Of a stretch of DNA of 43,688 bases, positions 1 through 7,167 are shown in pieces. Source of the DNA: Terriglobia bacterium (GTDB lineage Bacteria; Acidobacteriota; Terriglobia; Bryobacterales; Bryobacteraceae); assembly GCA_021324185.1 (NCBI GenBank), contig JAJPJN010000027.1, forward strand, positions 1 to 43,688. Direction: 5' to 3'. The translations under genes and the position numbers were made by a program. Under the pieces are notes generated by a model that did no database searches, had not been told where the DNA came from, and was given only the letters and a program-made list of their open reading frames with translations. Positions within the stretch are counted from its first letter, which is position 1, and every line of letters starts with the position of its first letter.

Positions 1-1
1 C

Positions 2-94
2 CAGTATCGGGCGGGGGTGTGCGGGGTTCGGGGCAACGGAGGAGTTAAGTTGCTGGGGCGGAAGGAAATATATTCCTGGGAACTTTTGAACTAA
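2..94 (+). CDS. Possible 3' end of a gene cut by the window edge
   Basis: An open frame runs in from the left edge and stops at a TAA at 92-94, giving about 30 residues ending in SWELLN. Codon use is compatible with coding DNA, but nothing in the peptide is recognisable. The hairpin at 104-130 lies just downstream and could close this gene too, although its T-tract faces the other strand. This could equally be non-coding. Confidence 0.2.
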   Translation, partial: QYRAGVCGVRGNGGVKLLGRKEIYSWELLN

Positions 95-130
95 AAAGGA
101 AAAGCCCCTGAGCAACATCTGCTCAGGGGC
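93..130 (-). terminator. Rho-independent terminator of the PEP-CTERM gene
   Basis: A perfect 11-bp stem (104-114 pairs with 120-130) encloses a 5-base loop. On the minus strand the stem is followed by a T-rich tract (complement of 93-103). It sits 30 bases past the stop codon of the minus-strand PEP-CTERM gene, the classic position for an intrinsic terminator. Confidence 0.85.
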
Positions 131-159
131 GTTGAAGCAAACTTCTTAGAGGAAGAGAC

Positions 160-834
160 TCAGGCAGTCTTGCGTTTTCGCAGGCGGGCGATTCCGAGAA
201 GCGCTAATCCGCCTCCGAGAAAGCCGAGTGTTGCCGGCTCAGGAACCGCTGTCGGGGCCGGGGCGAGCATGGCTGCATTACCGCCATCCTGCACAGAAAG
301 CGAGCCACACGTGTTGCAGAACGTCGTTGCATTGGTATCGACTTCCAACCAGTAGCTGGTGGAACCGAGGCCGCTCGGCGGCTTGGTACCTAGCGTATTC
401 TGGCCGCTCGCATTCAGAAAATCGAAATTGATGGCAGCGCCCGAAAGGGTACGATTCGAATCCGACGGAGCTACGCTGCCGCTGGACGTAACATACCCCA
501 CAGCCGTGGTGAAACCCGTGAAGTTTACCGCGGTCACGAGTCGAAGGTTATCTGTAGTGCTGTTGCCCGTGTTGTTATTGGTGATCTGGTAGAAGAAGTC
601 CAGCGTGCCGGACGTGGTTCGATAGACCATCGCTTCACCTTGCACTCCATTTACCAGGCTGCCGACCCCGGGCGTCAGTGTGGTGCTTCCGGTGTCGAAT
701 ACTTGCGTTGCCCCAGTGGGGAAACTCGCTGCTGCCGGTACTGGTGCCACTGTTTGTCCTGGCACCACCATTGTTGTCGCGAAGGTACTACTGGCGAACA
801 GTATGCCGATCGCGAATGCTCTTATTTTTCCCAT
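160..834 (-). CDS. PEP-CTERM sorting domain protein, secreted
   Basis: This 224-residue exported protein of unknown biochemical role has an N-terminal signal peptide (about residues 1-19, ending in an AT-rich small-residue stretch). A Thr/Ser/Gly-rich, predicted beta body follows. The canonical C-terminal tripartite sorting signal is present: VPEP at about residue 197, a hydrophobic helix (FLGGGLALLG) and a basic tail (RLRKRK). In the PEP-CTERM/exosortase system such tails are cleaved by a membrane exosortase and the protein is delivered to the envelope or exopolysaccharide. No exosortase gene is in this window. A strong GGAGG ribosome site lies 9 bases before the ATG at 834, and an intrinsic terminator follows the stop, so the gene is probably monocistronic. 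The body contains one CNTC pair that may form a disulfide. Confidence 0.85.
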   Translation of the reverse strand: MGKIRAFAIGILFASSTFATTMVVPGQTVAPVPAAASFPTGATQVFDTGSTTLTPGVGSLVNGVQGEAMVYRTTSGTLDFFYQITNNNTGNSTTDNLRLVTAVNFTGFTTAVGYVTSSGSVAPSDSNRTLSGAAINFDFLNASGQNTLGTKPPSGLGSTSYWLEVDTNATTFCNTCGSLSVQDGGNAAMLAPAPTAVPEPATLGFLGGGLALLGIARLRKRKTA

Positions 835-1067
835 GTTTCTTAGCCTCCGATGCTAAAGTTGGGGACTTAATCCCATTACATTCAACCTGATTCTAAGGGT
901 TTTCTGGAGGGGGAATCAAGGCTTTAAAGATGTTGGAAGTACTAGTTGATCCAAGGTACCCGTAATTTTGCGATCAAATCACGGTTTTTTTCGAGCGGCT
1001 GGCGGCGGGGCTGGGTGGTTACGTTAATTCCGGTAGAGATTCTATAGAACGGGAGAACCTTCCGAAA

Positions 1068-1571
1068 ATGAAGCCTATTTTGATTGCAGTAGCTGCATCT
1101 GCTTTATGTGCGTGGCCGGCGTTCAGCCAGGCCAAGACGGGCGCTGACCAGAAGTTCGTGGATTTTGCGGCCCAGACGGACATGATGGAGGCCAATCTGG
1201 CGCAATATGCGCAAGACCATGCGGAGGCGCAAGGTGTGAAAGATTACGCCCAGATGTTGAACTCCGATCATACGAAGGATTACAGCCAGCTCACCGATGC
1301 CGCCACCAAAGCCGGACTGACGGTGCCGAAGGGACTGGATGCGGTACATGACCGGAAACTGGCTCCGCTCGAGAAAATGAAGGGCACGGCTTTCGACCAT
1401 CGCTACATCTCAGAAATGATCACCGGGCATGAGCAGGCGATCACCGAATATAAGAGGGAAGCTGACAAGGGCGAAAGTCCCGACATTAAGGCTTATGCGA
1501 ACGCGGCGCTGCCGGTTCTGCAGAAGCATCTGGACCGGGCCAAGGAGCTGGCCAAAGAGAAGACCAAGTAG
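1068..1571 (+). CDS. DUF4142 family secreted helical protein
   Basis: This 167-residue protein has a signal peptide ending near FSQA (about residue 22). The mature part is helical and matches DUF4142, a ferritin-like four-helix bundle family often labelled putative outer membrane protein. Typical marks are the KFVDFAAQTDMMEA start of helix 1, the repeated spacing of Asp/His residues (HTKDYSQL) and the RYISEMITGHEQAITEY segment. Its molecular function is unknown; members are predicted periplasmic and often stress-linked. The start is ATG at 1068, with a weak GGGAG sequence 11-12 bases upstream. mqnC begins 18 bases after the stop, so the two may be co-transcribed even though the functions look unrelated. 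Confidence 0.8.
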   Translation: MKPILIAVAASALCAWPAFSQAKTGADQKFVDFAAQTDMMEANLAQYAQDHAEAQGVKDYAQMLNSDHTKDYSQLTDAATKAGLTVPKGLDAVHDRKLAPLEKMKGTAFDHRYISEMITGHEQAITEYKREADKGESPDIKAYANAALPVLQKHLDRAKELAKEKTK

Positions 1572-1589
1572 CACCCATAAAATGGTCAT

Positions 1590-2687
1590 GTGACTTCGGC
1601 CGCGCCGGGCATCGCTGAGATTCGATCGAAGATCGCCGCAGGCGAGCGCATCGGCGTTGAGGAAGCGCGGCGGCTGTGGTTTGAGGCAGGCGACGCAGAG
1701 ATGCGGGCGCTTGCCTCCCAGGTACGAGCGCGTTTTCACCCGCAGGATCGCTGCACGTACCTGATCATGCGGATTATCAATTACACGAATGTCTGTGTCG
1801 CGCAGTGCGATTATTGCGCTTTCTACCGCCTGCCGGGCCATGCGGGCGGGTATGTGCTCAGCCGGGAGACGGTTTTCGAGAAGCTGGACGAACTGCTTGC
1901 GCTGGGCGGCGATCTGGCGGCATTTAACGGCGGGTTCAACCCGCATCTGCCTCTGAGCTATTACTGCGATTTGTTTGCCGCTATACGGGAACGCTATGGC
2001 GACCGGCTGGAGTTTTACGCGCTGACGATCGCCGAGTTTCTGTACCTGGCCGACCACGCCAAGCTGGATTATGGGGAGGCCGCAGAGCGGTTCAAGAAGG
2101 CGGGCGTTCGTTGGATTACCGGGGGAGGCTCGGAAATTCTGACTGAAGATTTTCGGGCGCGGCATAGCAAGTTCAAGTATTCGGTGGCCGAATATTTTGA
2201 AGCGCAGCGGGCGCTCATTGAAGCCGGGGTAAATACAACCGCCACGATGGTGATCGGCTTTGACGAGACGATTGACGAACGGCTGGAACACCTGGAACGA
2301 ACGCGCCGGTTTCAAGACGAAACCGGAGGACTGAAAAGCTTTCTTTGCTGGACGTATAAGCCGTACTTTACGCAGCTAGGCGGGATCGAGATCGGCACGG
2401 CTGAATATCTGCGGCATCTGGCGCTAGCGCGCATTTATCTCGATAACATTCCGCGGATTCGCACTTCCGTTTTGACGCAGAATGAGCGGGCGCTCGAAGG
2501 GCTGCTGTATGGGGCAGACGATTTTGACCTGCCGATTGAGGATGAAGTGACGCAGAAGGCGGGGGCGACGATCAGTTTGGATTTTGAAAAGATTCTGGCT
2601 TATGCGCGGCAGCTTGGATTTGTGCCGGAATACCGGCATGTGCAGGGGGCGGAGAAGGCGCCGGCTGGAAAGCCGGCGGCGGGCTAG
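1590..2687 (+). CDS. mqnC: Cyclic dehypoxanthinyl futalosine synthase (MqnC)
   Basis: This is a radical SAM enzyme of the futalosine route to menaquinone. It cyclises dehypoxanthine futalosine to the spiro cyclic product. The iron-sulfur motif CX3CX2C is visible as CVAQCDYC (about residues 70-77), followed by AFYR as in MqnC/MqnE proteins, with the long TIM-barrel body and GGGSEIL, GFDET and SFLCWTYKPY motifs of the family. At 365 residues the length is normal. The start is GTG at 1590; the ATG that overlaps it (1588) is followed at once by a stop. No other menaquinone gene is nearby. The last dozen codons (EKAPAGKPAAG) and the stop lie inside REP-like hairpins, so the C-terminal tail is probably a repeat-derived extension. 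Confidence 0.9.
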   Translation: MTSAAPGIAEIRSKIAAGERIGVEEARRLWFEAGDAEMRALASQVRARFHPQDRCTYLIMRIINYTNVCVAQCDYCAFYRLPGHAGGYVLSRETVFEKLDELLALGGDLAAFNGGFNPHLPLSYYCDLFAAIRERYGDRLEFYALTIAEFLYLADHAKLDYGEAAERFKKAGVRWITGGGSEILTEDFRARHSKFKYSVAEYFEAQRALIEAGVNTTATMVIGFDETIDERLEHLERTRRFQDETGGLKSFLCWTYKPYFTQLGGIEIGTAEYLRHLALARIYLDNIPRIRTSVLTQNERALEGLLYGADDFDLPIEDEVTQKAGATISLDFEKILAYARQLGFVPEYRHVQGAEKAPAGKPAAG

Positions 2688-2695
2688 AAAGCCCG
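2659..2695. repeat. Pair of REP-like hairpins at the 3' end of mqnC
   Basis: Two hairpins stand side by side: a perfect 8-bp stem (2659-2666 with 2671-2678) closed by a GGAA tetraloop, and a 6-bp stem (2680-2685 with 2690-2695) with a 4-base loop. The mqnC stop codon lies in the second hairpin. No T-tract follows, so this is not an ordinary terminator. The paired similar hairpins resemble dispersed REP/BIME-type elements. Confidence 0.55.
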
Positions 2696-2706
2696 GCCCC
2701 ACGAAG

Positions 2707-2740
2707 GCCAAGAAGCCAAGGAAGCCAAGAAGCCAAGGGA
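2707..2740 (+). repeat. 17-bp tandem duplication
   Basis: Two copies of a 17-base unit (2707-2723 and 2724-2740) differ at one base. Each is itself made of two GCCAAGRA-like halves. They fill the gap between the mqnC hairpins and the next gene and look like a small slipped-strand expansion. Confidence 0.7.
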
Positions 2741-2776
2741 GCGGGAAGAGCTGCGGTTCCGATAACATCGAAGTGC

Positions 2777-4018
2777 ATGCGCATTTTTGCACTGCTGGTA
2801 TTGGCGTGGATCGGCTGGGCAGCACAGGCTGCTGAAAAACAACATTGGGCTGAGCTTCGCAACCAGATTGAGCGGACGCTGCATGTTCCCGAACCATTGC
2901 CGAATCCGCAGCCAAAGGGGTACGGGCAGTTTTCACCTGCTCCCGGGGTAACGGCGGATCGGGTTGCGTATTCGACCGCATACAGCCTGCGTGTTCCGGC
3001 GATTGTGTATCATCCCGAGGGAGCCACCATCATGCAGCATCCGGCGATTGTGGTGGTGAATGGCCACGCCGGAGACAAATCTTCGTGGTATGCCTATTGG
3101 GCCGGCATTCTGTATGCGCGCGCCGGGGCGGTGGTGCTGACCTACGATCCGATTGGTGAATACGAGCGCAATGCAGAGCGGCGGTCCGGGACCAACCAGC
3201 ACGATGAATATATTGCTCCGGACGATATGGCGCGGCGGATGGGCGGGCTGATGGTGACCGATGCCATGCAAGCGGTTAGCTATCTGCTGACACGAAAAGA
3301 TGTGGACCGGAAGCACATTGCGGTGATGGGTTATTCGATGGGCTCGTTTATCAGCTCACTGGTTTGCGCGGTCGATACGCGCATACACGCTTGCGTTCTT
3401 GTGGGCGGCGGCGACCTGGACGCGCCGGGCGGGTACTGGGATAGCAGTTACAAAAAGATGTGCCAGTCGATTCCGTACCAATCGCTCCGTTTTCTAGGCG
3501 ACCGCGGGGCGGTATTGTACGCGCTGATGGCGAAGCGCGGGCCCACGCTGGTGTGGAATGGGACCGCCGATAAGACGGTCGACATTCCGCATCACGATGA
3601 AGCCTGGTTTGAAGACTTGCGCAAGCGCACGATTGCGGAACTTGGGAACTCAAAAGATGTATTTGAATTCGGCTTCACGCCCGGCGGCGGGCACCGGCCA
3701 TATTTCGTGACGAAGCCTGTGGCGCTGTGGCTGGAGCAGCAGTTGCATTTTCCGAATTGGACCAAGAAGCAGATTGAGGAGATGCCCGAAACGCAGATTT
3801 CGGATTGGGCGGCAAAGAACGGCCTGACCACTCCAAGCAGCCTGAAAAATGAAACAGGCGAAGGCGGCACGATGGCTTTAGGCAACGACATTCCGGCCGT
3901 TCCGCGCGCCGAGCTGCATGCGATTCCCGAAGCAGTGTGGGATGCAGAGCGCGACAACTTCGTATACGAGACCTGGGTAGATCGCGCCAAAACCGCAGTG
4001 GGTTCGGGGGCGCCTTAA
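2777..4018 (+). CDS. Secreted alpha/beta hydrolase (acetyl xylan esterase-like)
   Basis: This 413-residue protein carries a cleavable signal peptide (WIGWAAQAA, about residues 1-19). The alpha/beta-hydrolase fold is shown by a nucleophile elbow GYSMGS (Ser at about residue 186), an acid-bearing loop NGTADKTVD (about 260) and a late His in GGGHRPY (about 308). The fold resembles the acetyl xylan esterase/dienelactone hydrolase group common in Acidobacteria, so an extracytoplasmic esterase acting on a sugar or aryl ester is likely; the substrate is unknown. About 70 residues follow the catalytic His. RNase J starts 10 bases after the stop, suggesting co-transcription. The start is ATG at 2777; no strong ribosome site precedes it. 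Confidence 0.7.
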   Translation: MRIFALLVLAWIGWAAQAAEKQHWAELRNQIERTLHVPEPLPNPQPKGYGQFSPAPGVTADRVAYSTAYSLRVPAIVYHPEGATIMQHPAIVVVNGHAGDKSSWYAYWAGILYARAGAVVLTYDPIGEYERNAERRSGTNQHDEYIAPDDMARRMGGLMVTDAMQAVSYLLTRKDVDRKHIAVMGYSMGSFISSLVCAVDTRIHACVLVGGGDLDAPGGYWDSSYKKMCQSIPYQSLRFLGDRGAVLYALMAKRGPTLVWNGTADKTVDIPHHDEAWFEDLRKRTIAELGNSKDVFEFGFTPGGGHRPYFVTKPVALWLEQQLHFPNWTKKQIEEMPETQISDWAAKNGLTTPSSLKNETGEGGTMALGNDIPAVPRAELHAIPEAVWDAERDNFVYETWVDRAKTAVGSGAP

Positions 4019-4028
4019 CAGTCACTCC

Positions 4029-5696
4029 ATGCCCGATTCCAAACTGCAAATAGTGCCGCTCGGTGGCCTGGGCGAGTTCGGCATGAACTCGATGGCGCTG
4101 CGGTATGGCGACGACATCATCGTGGTGGATGCGGGCATCATGTTTCCCGAATCCGAGCTGCTGGGCGTGGACGTAGTGATGCCCGATTTCACCTATCTCG
4201 AGCAGCACGCCGAAATGGTGCGCGGGCTGATCCTGACGCATGGGCATGAAGACCACATTGGCGCGGTTCCATTTCTGCTTTCTACATTGAACATTCCGGT
4301 CTATGGAACCGAATTCACGCTCGCTCTGGTCGAGCGCCGGCTGGAAGAACATGGCGTGCTGGATCAGGCGAAGCTCAATGCGGTGCGGCCGGGCGATCGC
4401 ATCAAGCTGGGTCCATTTTCGGTGGAGTTTATTCACGTTACGCATTCGATTGTGGCGTCGGTTGCGCTGGCGATTACAACACCGCTGGGGGTGGTTATTC
4501 ATACGGGCGATTTCAAAGTCGACCCTACTCCCACCGACAATGTGCTCTTTGATCTGCACACGCTGGCCGATTACGGCAAGCGCGGAGTCCTGCTGCTGCT
4601 TTCGGATTCGACAAACGTGGACCGGCCGGGGTACACCGAAAGCGAACGCGCGGTGCGGCCGCGTTTCGAAGAGCTGTTTTCGCGGGCGGAACGGCGGCTG
4701 GTGATTTCCTGCTTCAGCAGCTCGATTCACCGGCTGCAACAGATTCTGGATCTGGCGCACGAATATGGGCGCAAGGTGGCATTTTTAGGGCGCAGCATGC
4801 TGAACGTGACAGAAATTGCGCACAGCCTTGGGCTGCTGTCTATTCCGGATTCGACCTTGCTGCGGCCGCAAGACATCATGCAGATGAGCCCGGAGAAGGT
4901 GGCGGTGGTGGTATCGGGCACGCAAGGCGAGCCGATGTCGGCGCTGTCGCGGGTAGCGGTGGATAATCACAAGCATTTGTATCTACAGCCGGGCGACACG
5001 GTTGTGTTGAGCTCGCGCATTATTCCGGGAAACGAGAAGGCGATTTACCGGATGATGAATCATATTGCGCGGCGCGGCGCGGATCTGGTGTATGGAACGA
5101 TGAAGCCGCCGGTGCATGTTTCCGGGCATGCGAGCGAAGAAGAGCTGAAGCTGATTCTGAATCTGGTACGGCCGCGCTACTTCGTGCCGATTCATGGCGA
5201 ATACCGGCAGCTTTCGAAGCACGTGTCGCTGGCGCAACACCTGCGCTTTGCGGGCCTGGAAGATACGTTCATTCTGGAAGCGGGGGAAACGCTCGAGATT
5301 GATCATCTGGGAGCCCGGCGCGGCGAGAAGGTGACGGTGGGGCGGGTGTGCATCGATTCCGGATCGCTCGATGAAGTGGTGGAAGACATCATCATTCGCG
5401 ACCGGCGCCATCTTTCTGAAGATGGGTTTGTGCTTCCGATCATAGCCATCAACAAAAACAGCGGCAGGAGCGAAGGTCTTCCGGAAATTGTCAGCCGCGG
5501 CTTTGTCGCCGGCGACAACACGGCGATTCTGCAGGAAGCGCGCAGCGTGGTGGCGCGGACGCTGGAAACGTCGACACCGGAAGAGCGCGGCGACTGGGGC
5601 GTTATGCAGGAGAAGATCCGAACGGACCTCAAACGCTTCCTGAGCAAAGAGACCCAGCGCCGCCCGCTGATTATGCCGGTGATTCTGGAAGTGTGA
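4029..5696 (+). CDS. rnj: Ribonuclease J
   Basis: RNase J is a metallo-beta-lactamase/beta-CASP nuclease with 5'-3' exonuclease and endonuclease activity in RNA processing and decay. The 555-residue length fits. The N-terminal PLGGLGEFGMN motif, the zinc motif HGHEDH (about residues 71-76), HTGDFK, the STNV/SE beta-CASP region, SGTQGEP, the RIIPGNE motif, and HVSGHA followed by PIHGE near residue 395 are all present. The C-terminal domain shared by the family follows (about 450-555). The preceding esterase gene ends 10 bases upstream. The gene converges with the carboxymuconolactone decarboxylase gene, with only 9 bases between the stop codons. Absence of RNase E in the whole genome cannot be judged here. 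Confidence 0.93.
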   Translation: MPDSKLQIVPLGGLGEFGMNSMALRYGDDIIVVDAGIMFPESELLGVDVVMPDFTYLEQHAEMVRGLILTHGHEDHIGAVPFLLSTLNIPVYGTEFTLALVERRLEEHGVLDQAKLNAVRPGDRIKLGPFSVEFIHVTHSIVASVALAITTPLGVVIHTGDFKVDPTPTDNVLFDLHTLADYGKRGVLLLLSDSTNVDRPGYTESERAVRPRFEELFSRAERRLVISCFSSSIHRLQQILDLAHEYGRKVAFLGRSMLNVTEIAHSLGLLSIPDSTLLRPQDIMQMSPEKVAVVVSGTQGEPMSALSRVAVDNHKHLYLQPGDTVVLSSRIIPGNEKAIYRMMNHIARRGADLVYGTMKPPVHVSGHASEEELKLILNLVRPRYFVPIHGEYRQLSKHVSLAQHLRFAGLEDTFILEAGETLEIDHLGARRGEKVTVGRVCIDSGSLDEVVEDIIIRDRRHLSEDGFVLPIIAINKNSGRSEGLPEIVSRGFVAGDNTAILQEARSVVARTLETSTPEERGDWGVMQEKIRTDLKRFLSKETQRRPLIMPVILEV

Positions 5697-5705
5697 GCGT
5701 TTAGG

Positions 5706-6185
5706 CTATGCGGAGGCCTGTTCCCATTTCGGCCAGTGGCCGGCCGGCTGCCTGGTTGTCACGTTGACCCGGTTAAACACATTGGTGGTCGCAATGGCGA
5801 GGATCAATGCGGCCAGCGCTCGTTCGTCATAGTGCTTCGCGGCCTCGTTCCAAATCTCATCGGGGACGGGATCGGGGCGGTCAGCAAGACGCGTGACCGC
5901 TTCGGCGAGAGCGAGCGCGGCGCGCTCGGCATCGGTAAAGAACGGAGCATCTCTCCAGGCCGAGACGGCAAACAGGCGCTCGTCCGTTTCACCGGCTTTC
6001 CTGGCGCTAATTGCTCCTCCGTGGACGCAGAAGCTGCATCCATTGATCTGGCTGACGCGCAGATGAACCAGTTCGAGTGTTGGTTTGGGGACGCCTGCCT
6101 GTTGGGTGGCCGCATAGAGAGCTTGCAGCGGCTTTACCGCCTCGGGCAGGACCATGGCTGGATTTTTCATTCGTGGCTGTATCAT
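5706..6185 (-). CDS. Carboxymuconolactone decarboxylase family (AhpD-like) protein
   Basis: This 159-residue all-helical protein has the AhpD-type redox motif: QINGCSFCVHGG supplies CXXC and a nearby His, and the family Glu and His occur in ELVHLRV. Such proteins act as alkylhydroperoxidase-like reductases or as true decarboxylases; which applies here is unknown. The start is taken as the ATG at 6185 because AAGGAG lies 5-7 bases before it; a longer frame up to 6203 would bury that site. It is divergent from an ECF sigma gene of the group typically paired with carboxymuconolactone decarboxylases, oxidoreductases or epimerases. A matching ECF-type promoter (6231-6257) points at it, so it is the likely target of that sigma factor. 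Confidence 0.88.
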   Translation of the reverse strand: MIQPRMKNPAMVLPEAVKPLQALYAATQQAGVPKPTLELVHLRVSQINGCSFCVHGGAISARKAGETDERLFAVSAWRDAPFFTDAERAALALAEAVTRLADRPDPVPDEIWNEAAKHYDERALAALILAIATTNVFNRVNVTTRQPAGHWPKWEQASA

Positions 6186-6195
6186 TTCTTCTCCT

Positions 6196-6222
6196 TGGCA
6201 CATCGACTACATTTCGTTCGTC
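6196..6222 (+). promoter_or_regulatory. ECF41-like promoter for the sigma gene
   Basis: TGGCACA (6196-6202), exactly 16 bases, then CGTC (6219-6222). This differs by one base from the ECF41 consensus as I recall it (TGTCACA, N16, CGTC). The predicted transcript would start near 6230, about 29 bases before the sigma ATG, which fits autoregulation. Confidence 0.6.
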
Positions 6223-6238
6223 ACTACGGTGACGAACG
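6215..6238. promoter_or_regulatory. Perfect 10-bp inverted repeat between the divergent genes
   Basis: Arms 6215-6224 and 6229-6238 are exact reverse complements around TACG. Each arm contains the CGTC core of one of the two facing ECF promoters, so the dyad joins the two -10 elements. It could also act as an operator. Confidence 0.75.
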
Positions 6239-6257
6239 GCATTGAGGATTTGTGACC
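6231..6257 (-). promoter_or_regulatory. ECF41-like promoter for the carboxymuconolactone decarboxylase gene
   Basis: On the minus strand, GGTCACA (complement of 6251-6257), exactly 16 bases, then CGTC (complement of 6231-6234). This is again one mismatch from the recalled TGTCACA-N16-CGTC pattern. The -35 box ends one base before the sigma start codon. The predicted start would lie near 6223, giving a leader of about 40 bases that holds the ribosome site of the target gene. Confidence 0.6.
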
Positions 6258-6258
6258 G

Positions 6259-7167
6259 ATGAGGGAAAGCGAATGGCTGGCGGGCGAGTTTGAAAAAAAT
6301 CGAAGTCATCTGCGGGCAGTTGCGTACCGCATGCTGGGCTCGGCGTATGAAGCGGATGACGCAGTTCAGGAGACGTGGCTGCGGCTGAGCCGTTCGGATG
6401 CGGGGAAGGTGGAGAATCTCAAAGCGTGGCTCACGACGGTGGTGGCGCGCATTTGCCTGGACATGCTGCGCTCGCGCAACCTGAAAAGAGAAGAGCCGCT
6501 CGAATTACCGGATGATCCGCTGCCGGCAGCGCCGGAGGAAGAAGAGGCGAGCCCGGAGCACGAGACGCTTATGGCTGATTCGGTCGGGCTTGCAATGCTG
6601 GCGGTGCTGGATACTTTGCCTCCGGCCGAGCGCGTGGCGTTTGTGCTGCATGATGTCTTCGATATGGCATTTGAAGAGATTGCGGCGGTGGTGGGGCGTT
6701 CTCCTGCGGCCGCGAGACAGCTCGCCAGCCGCGCTCGCCGGCGGGTTCGGGGCGCGGCTCCGGCTGCGATGGCTGATTCGGATCGAAGACGGCAGCGGAG
6801 AATCGTAGACGCGTTTCTGGCGGCTTCGCGCGATGGAGATTTCGAGGCTTTGCTGGCATTGCTGGATCCGGCTGTTGTGCTGCGAGCAGATGAGGTAGCG
6901 GTGCGCTTAAGTGCGGCTCGGGCGGCTCAGGGTGCGTTTAAACTCGCGCCCGAGATTCGCGGCGCGGCGGCGGTAGCCGAAACTTTCAAAGGAAAAGCCC
7001 GCGCGGCTCAACCTGCGTTGATCAACGGCGCTTTGGGATTCGTGTGGGCTCCCGGCGGGCAACCTCGGGCGGTGTTTCTGCTGGCCATTTCGGGCGAAAG
7101 AATTACCGGCATCGATTTGATCGCAGATCCGGAGCGAATTCGCGAGCTAGAAATAGAGCTGCACTAA
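6259..7167 (+). CDS. ECF RNA polymerase sigma factor, SigJ/ECF41-like with SnoaL-type C-terminal domain
   Basis: At 302 residues this is much longer than a minimal ECF sigma factor. Region 2 is at about residues 12-78 (RMLGSAYEADDAVQETWLRL is diagnostic) and region 4 at about 108-165 (LPPAERVAFVLHDVF, then the helix-turn-helix VVGRSPAAARQLASRARR). A SnoaL/NTF2-like domain follows (about 175-300). In ECF41 factors this C-terminal domain replaces an anti-sigma factor and tunes activity. The DGGGK and WLPEP motifs I associate with classical ECF41 are not seen (the segment reads VVLRADEVAV), so it is a divergent subgroup. It is divergent from its probable target and ends in a 4-base overlap with the convergent TPR gene at 7164-7167. 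Confidence 0.87.
   Translation: MRESEWLAGEFEKNRSHLRAVAYRMLGSAYEADDAVQETWLRLSRSDAGKVENLKAWLTTVVARICLDMLRSRNLKREEPLELPDDPLPAAPEEEEASPEHETLMADSVGLAMLAVLDTLPPAERVAFVLHDVFDMAFEEIAAVVGRSPAAARQLASRARRRVRGAAPAAMADSDRRRQRRIVDAFLAASRDGDFEALLALLDPAVVLRADEVAVRLSAARAAQGAFKLAPEIRGAAAVAETFKGKARAAQPALINGALGFVWAPGGQPRAVFLLAISGERITGIDLIADPERIRELEIELH

Noticed and set aside
2707-2740. Repeat units considered as a CRISPR remnant
   Set aside because: The units are directly adjacent with no spacers, only 17 bases long, and no cas gene is present.
3675-4760. A 361-codon minus-strand open frame spanning the esterase/RNase J junction
   Set aside because: It crosses two convincing plus-strand genes and its translation is Arg/His/Gln-rich with no fold signature.
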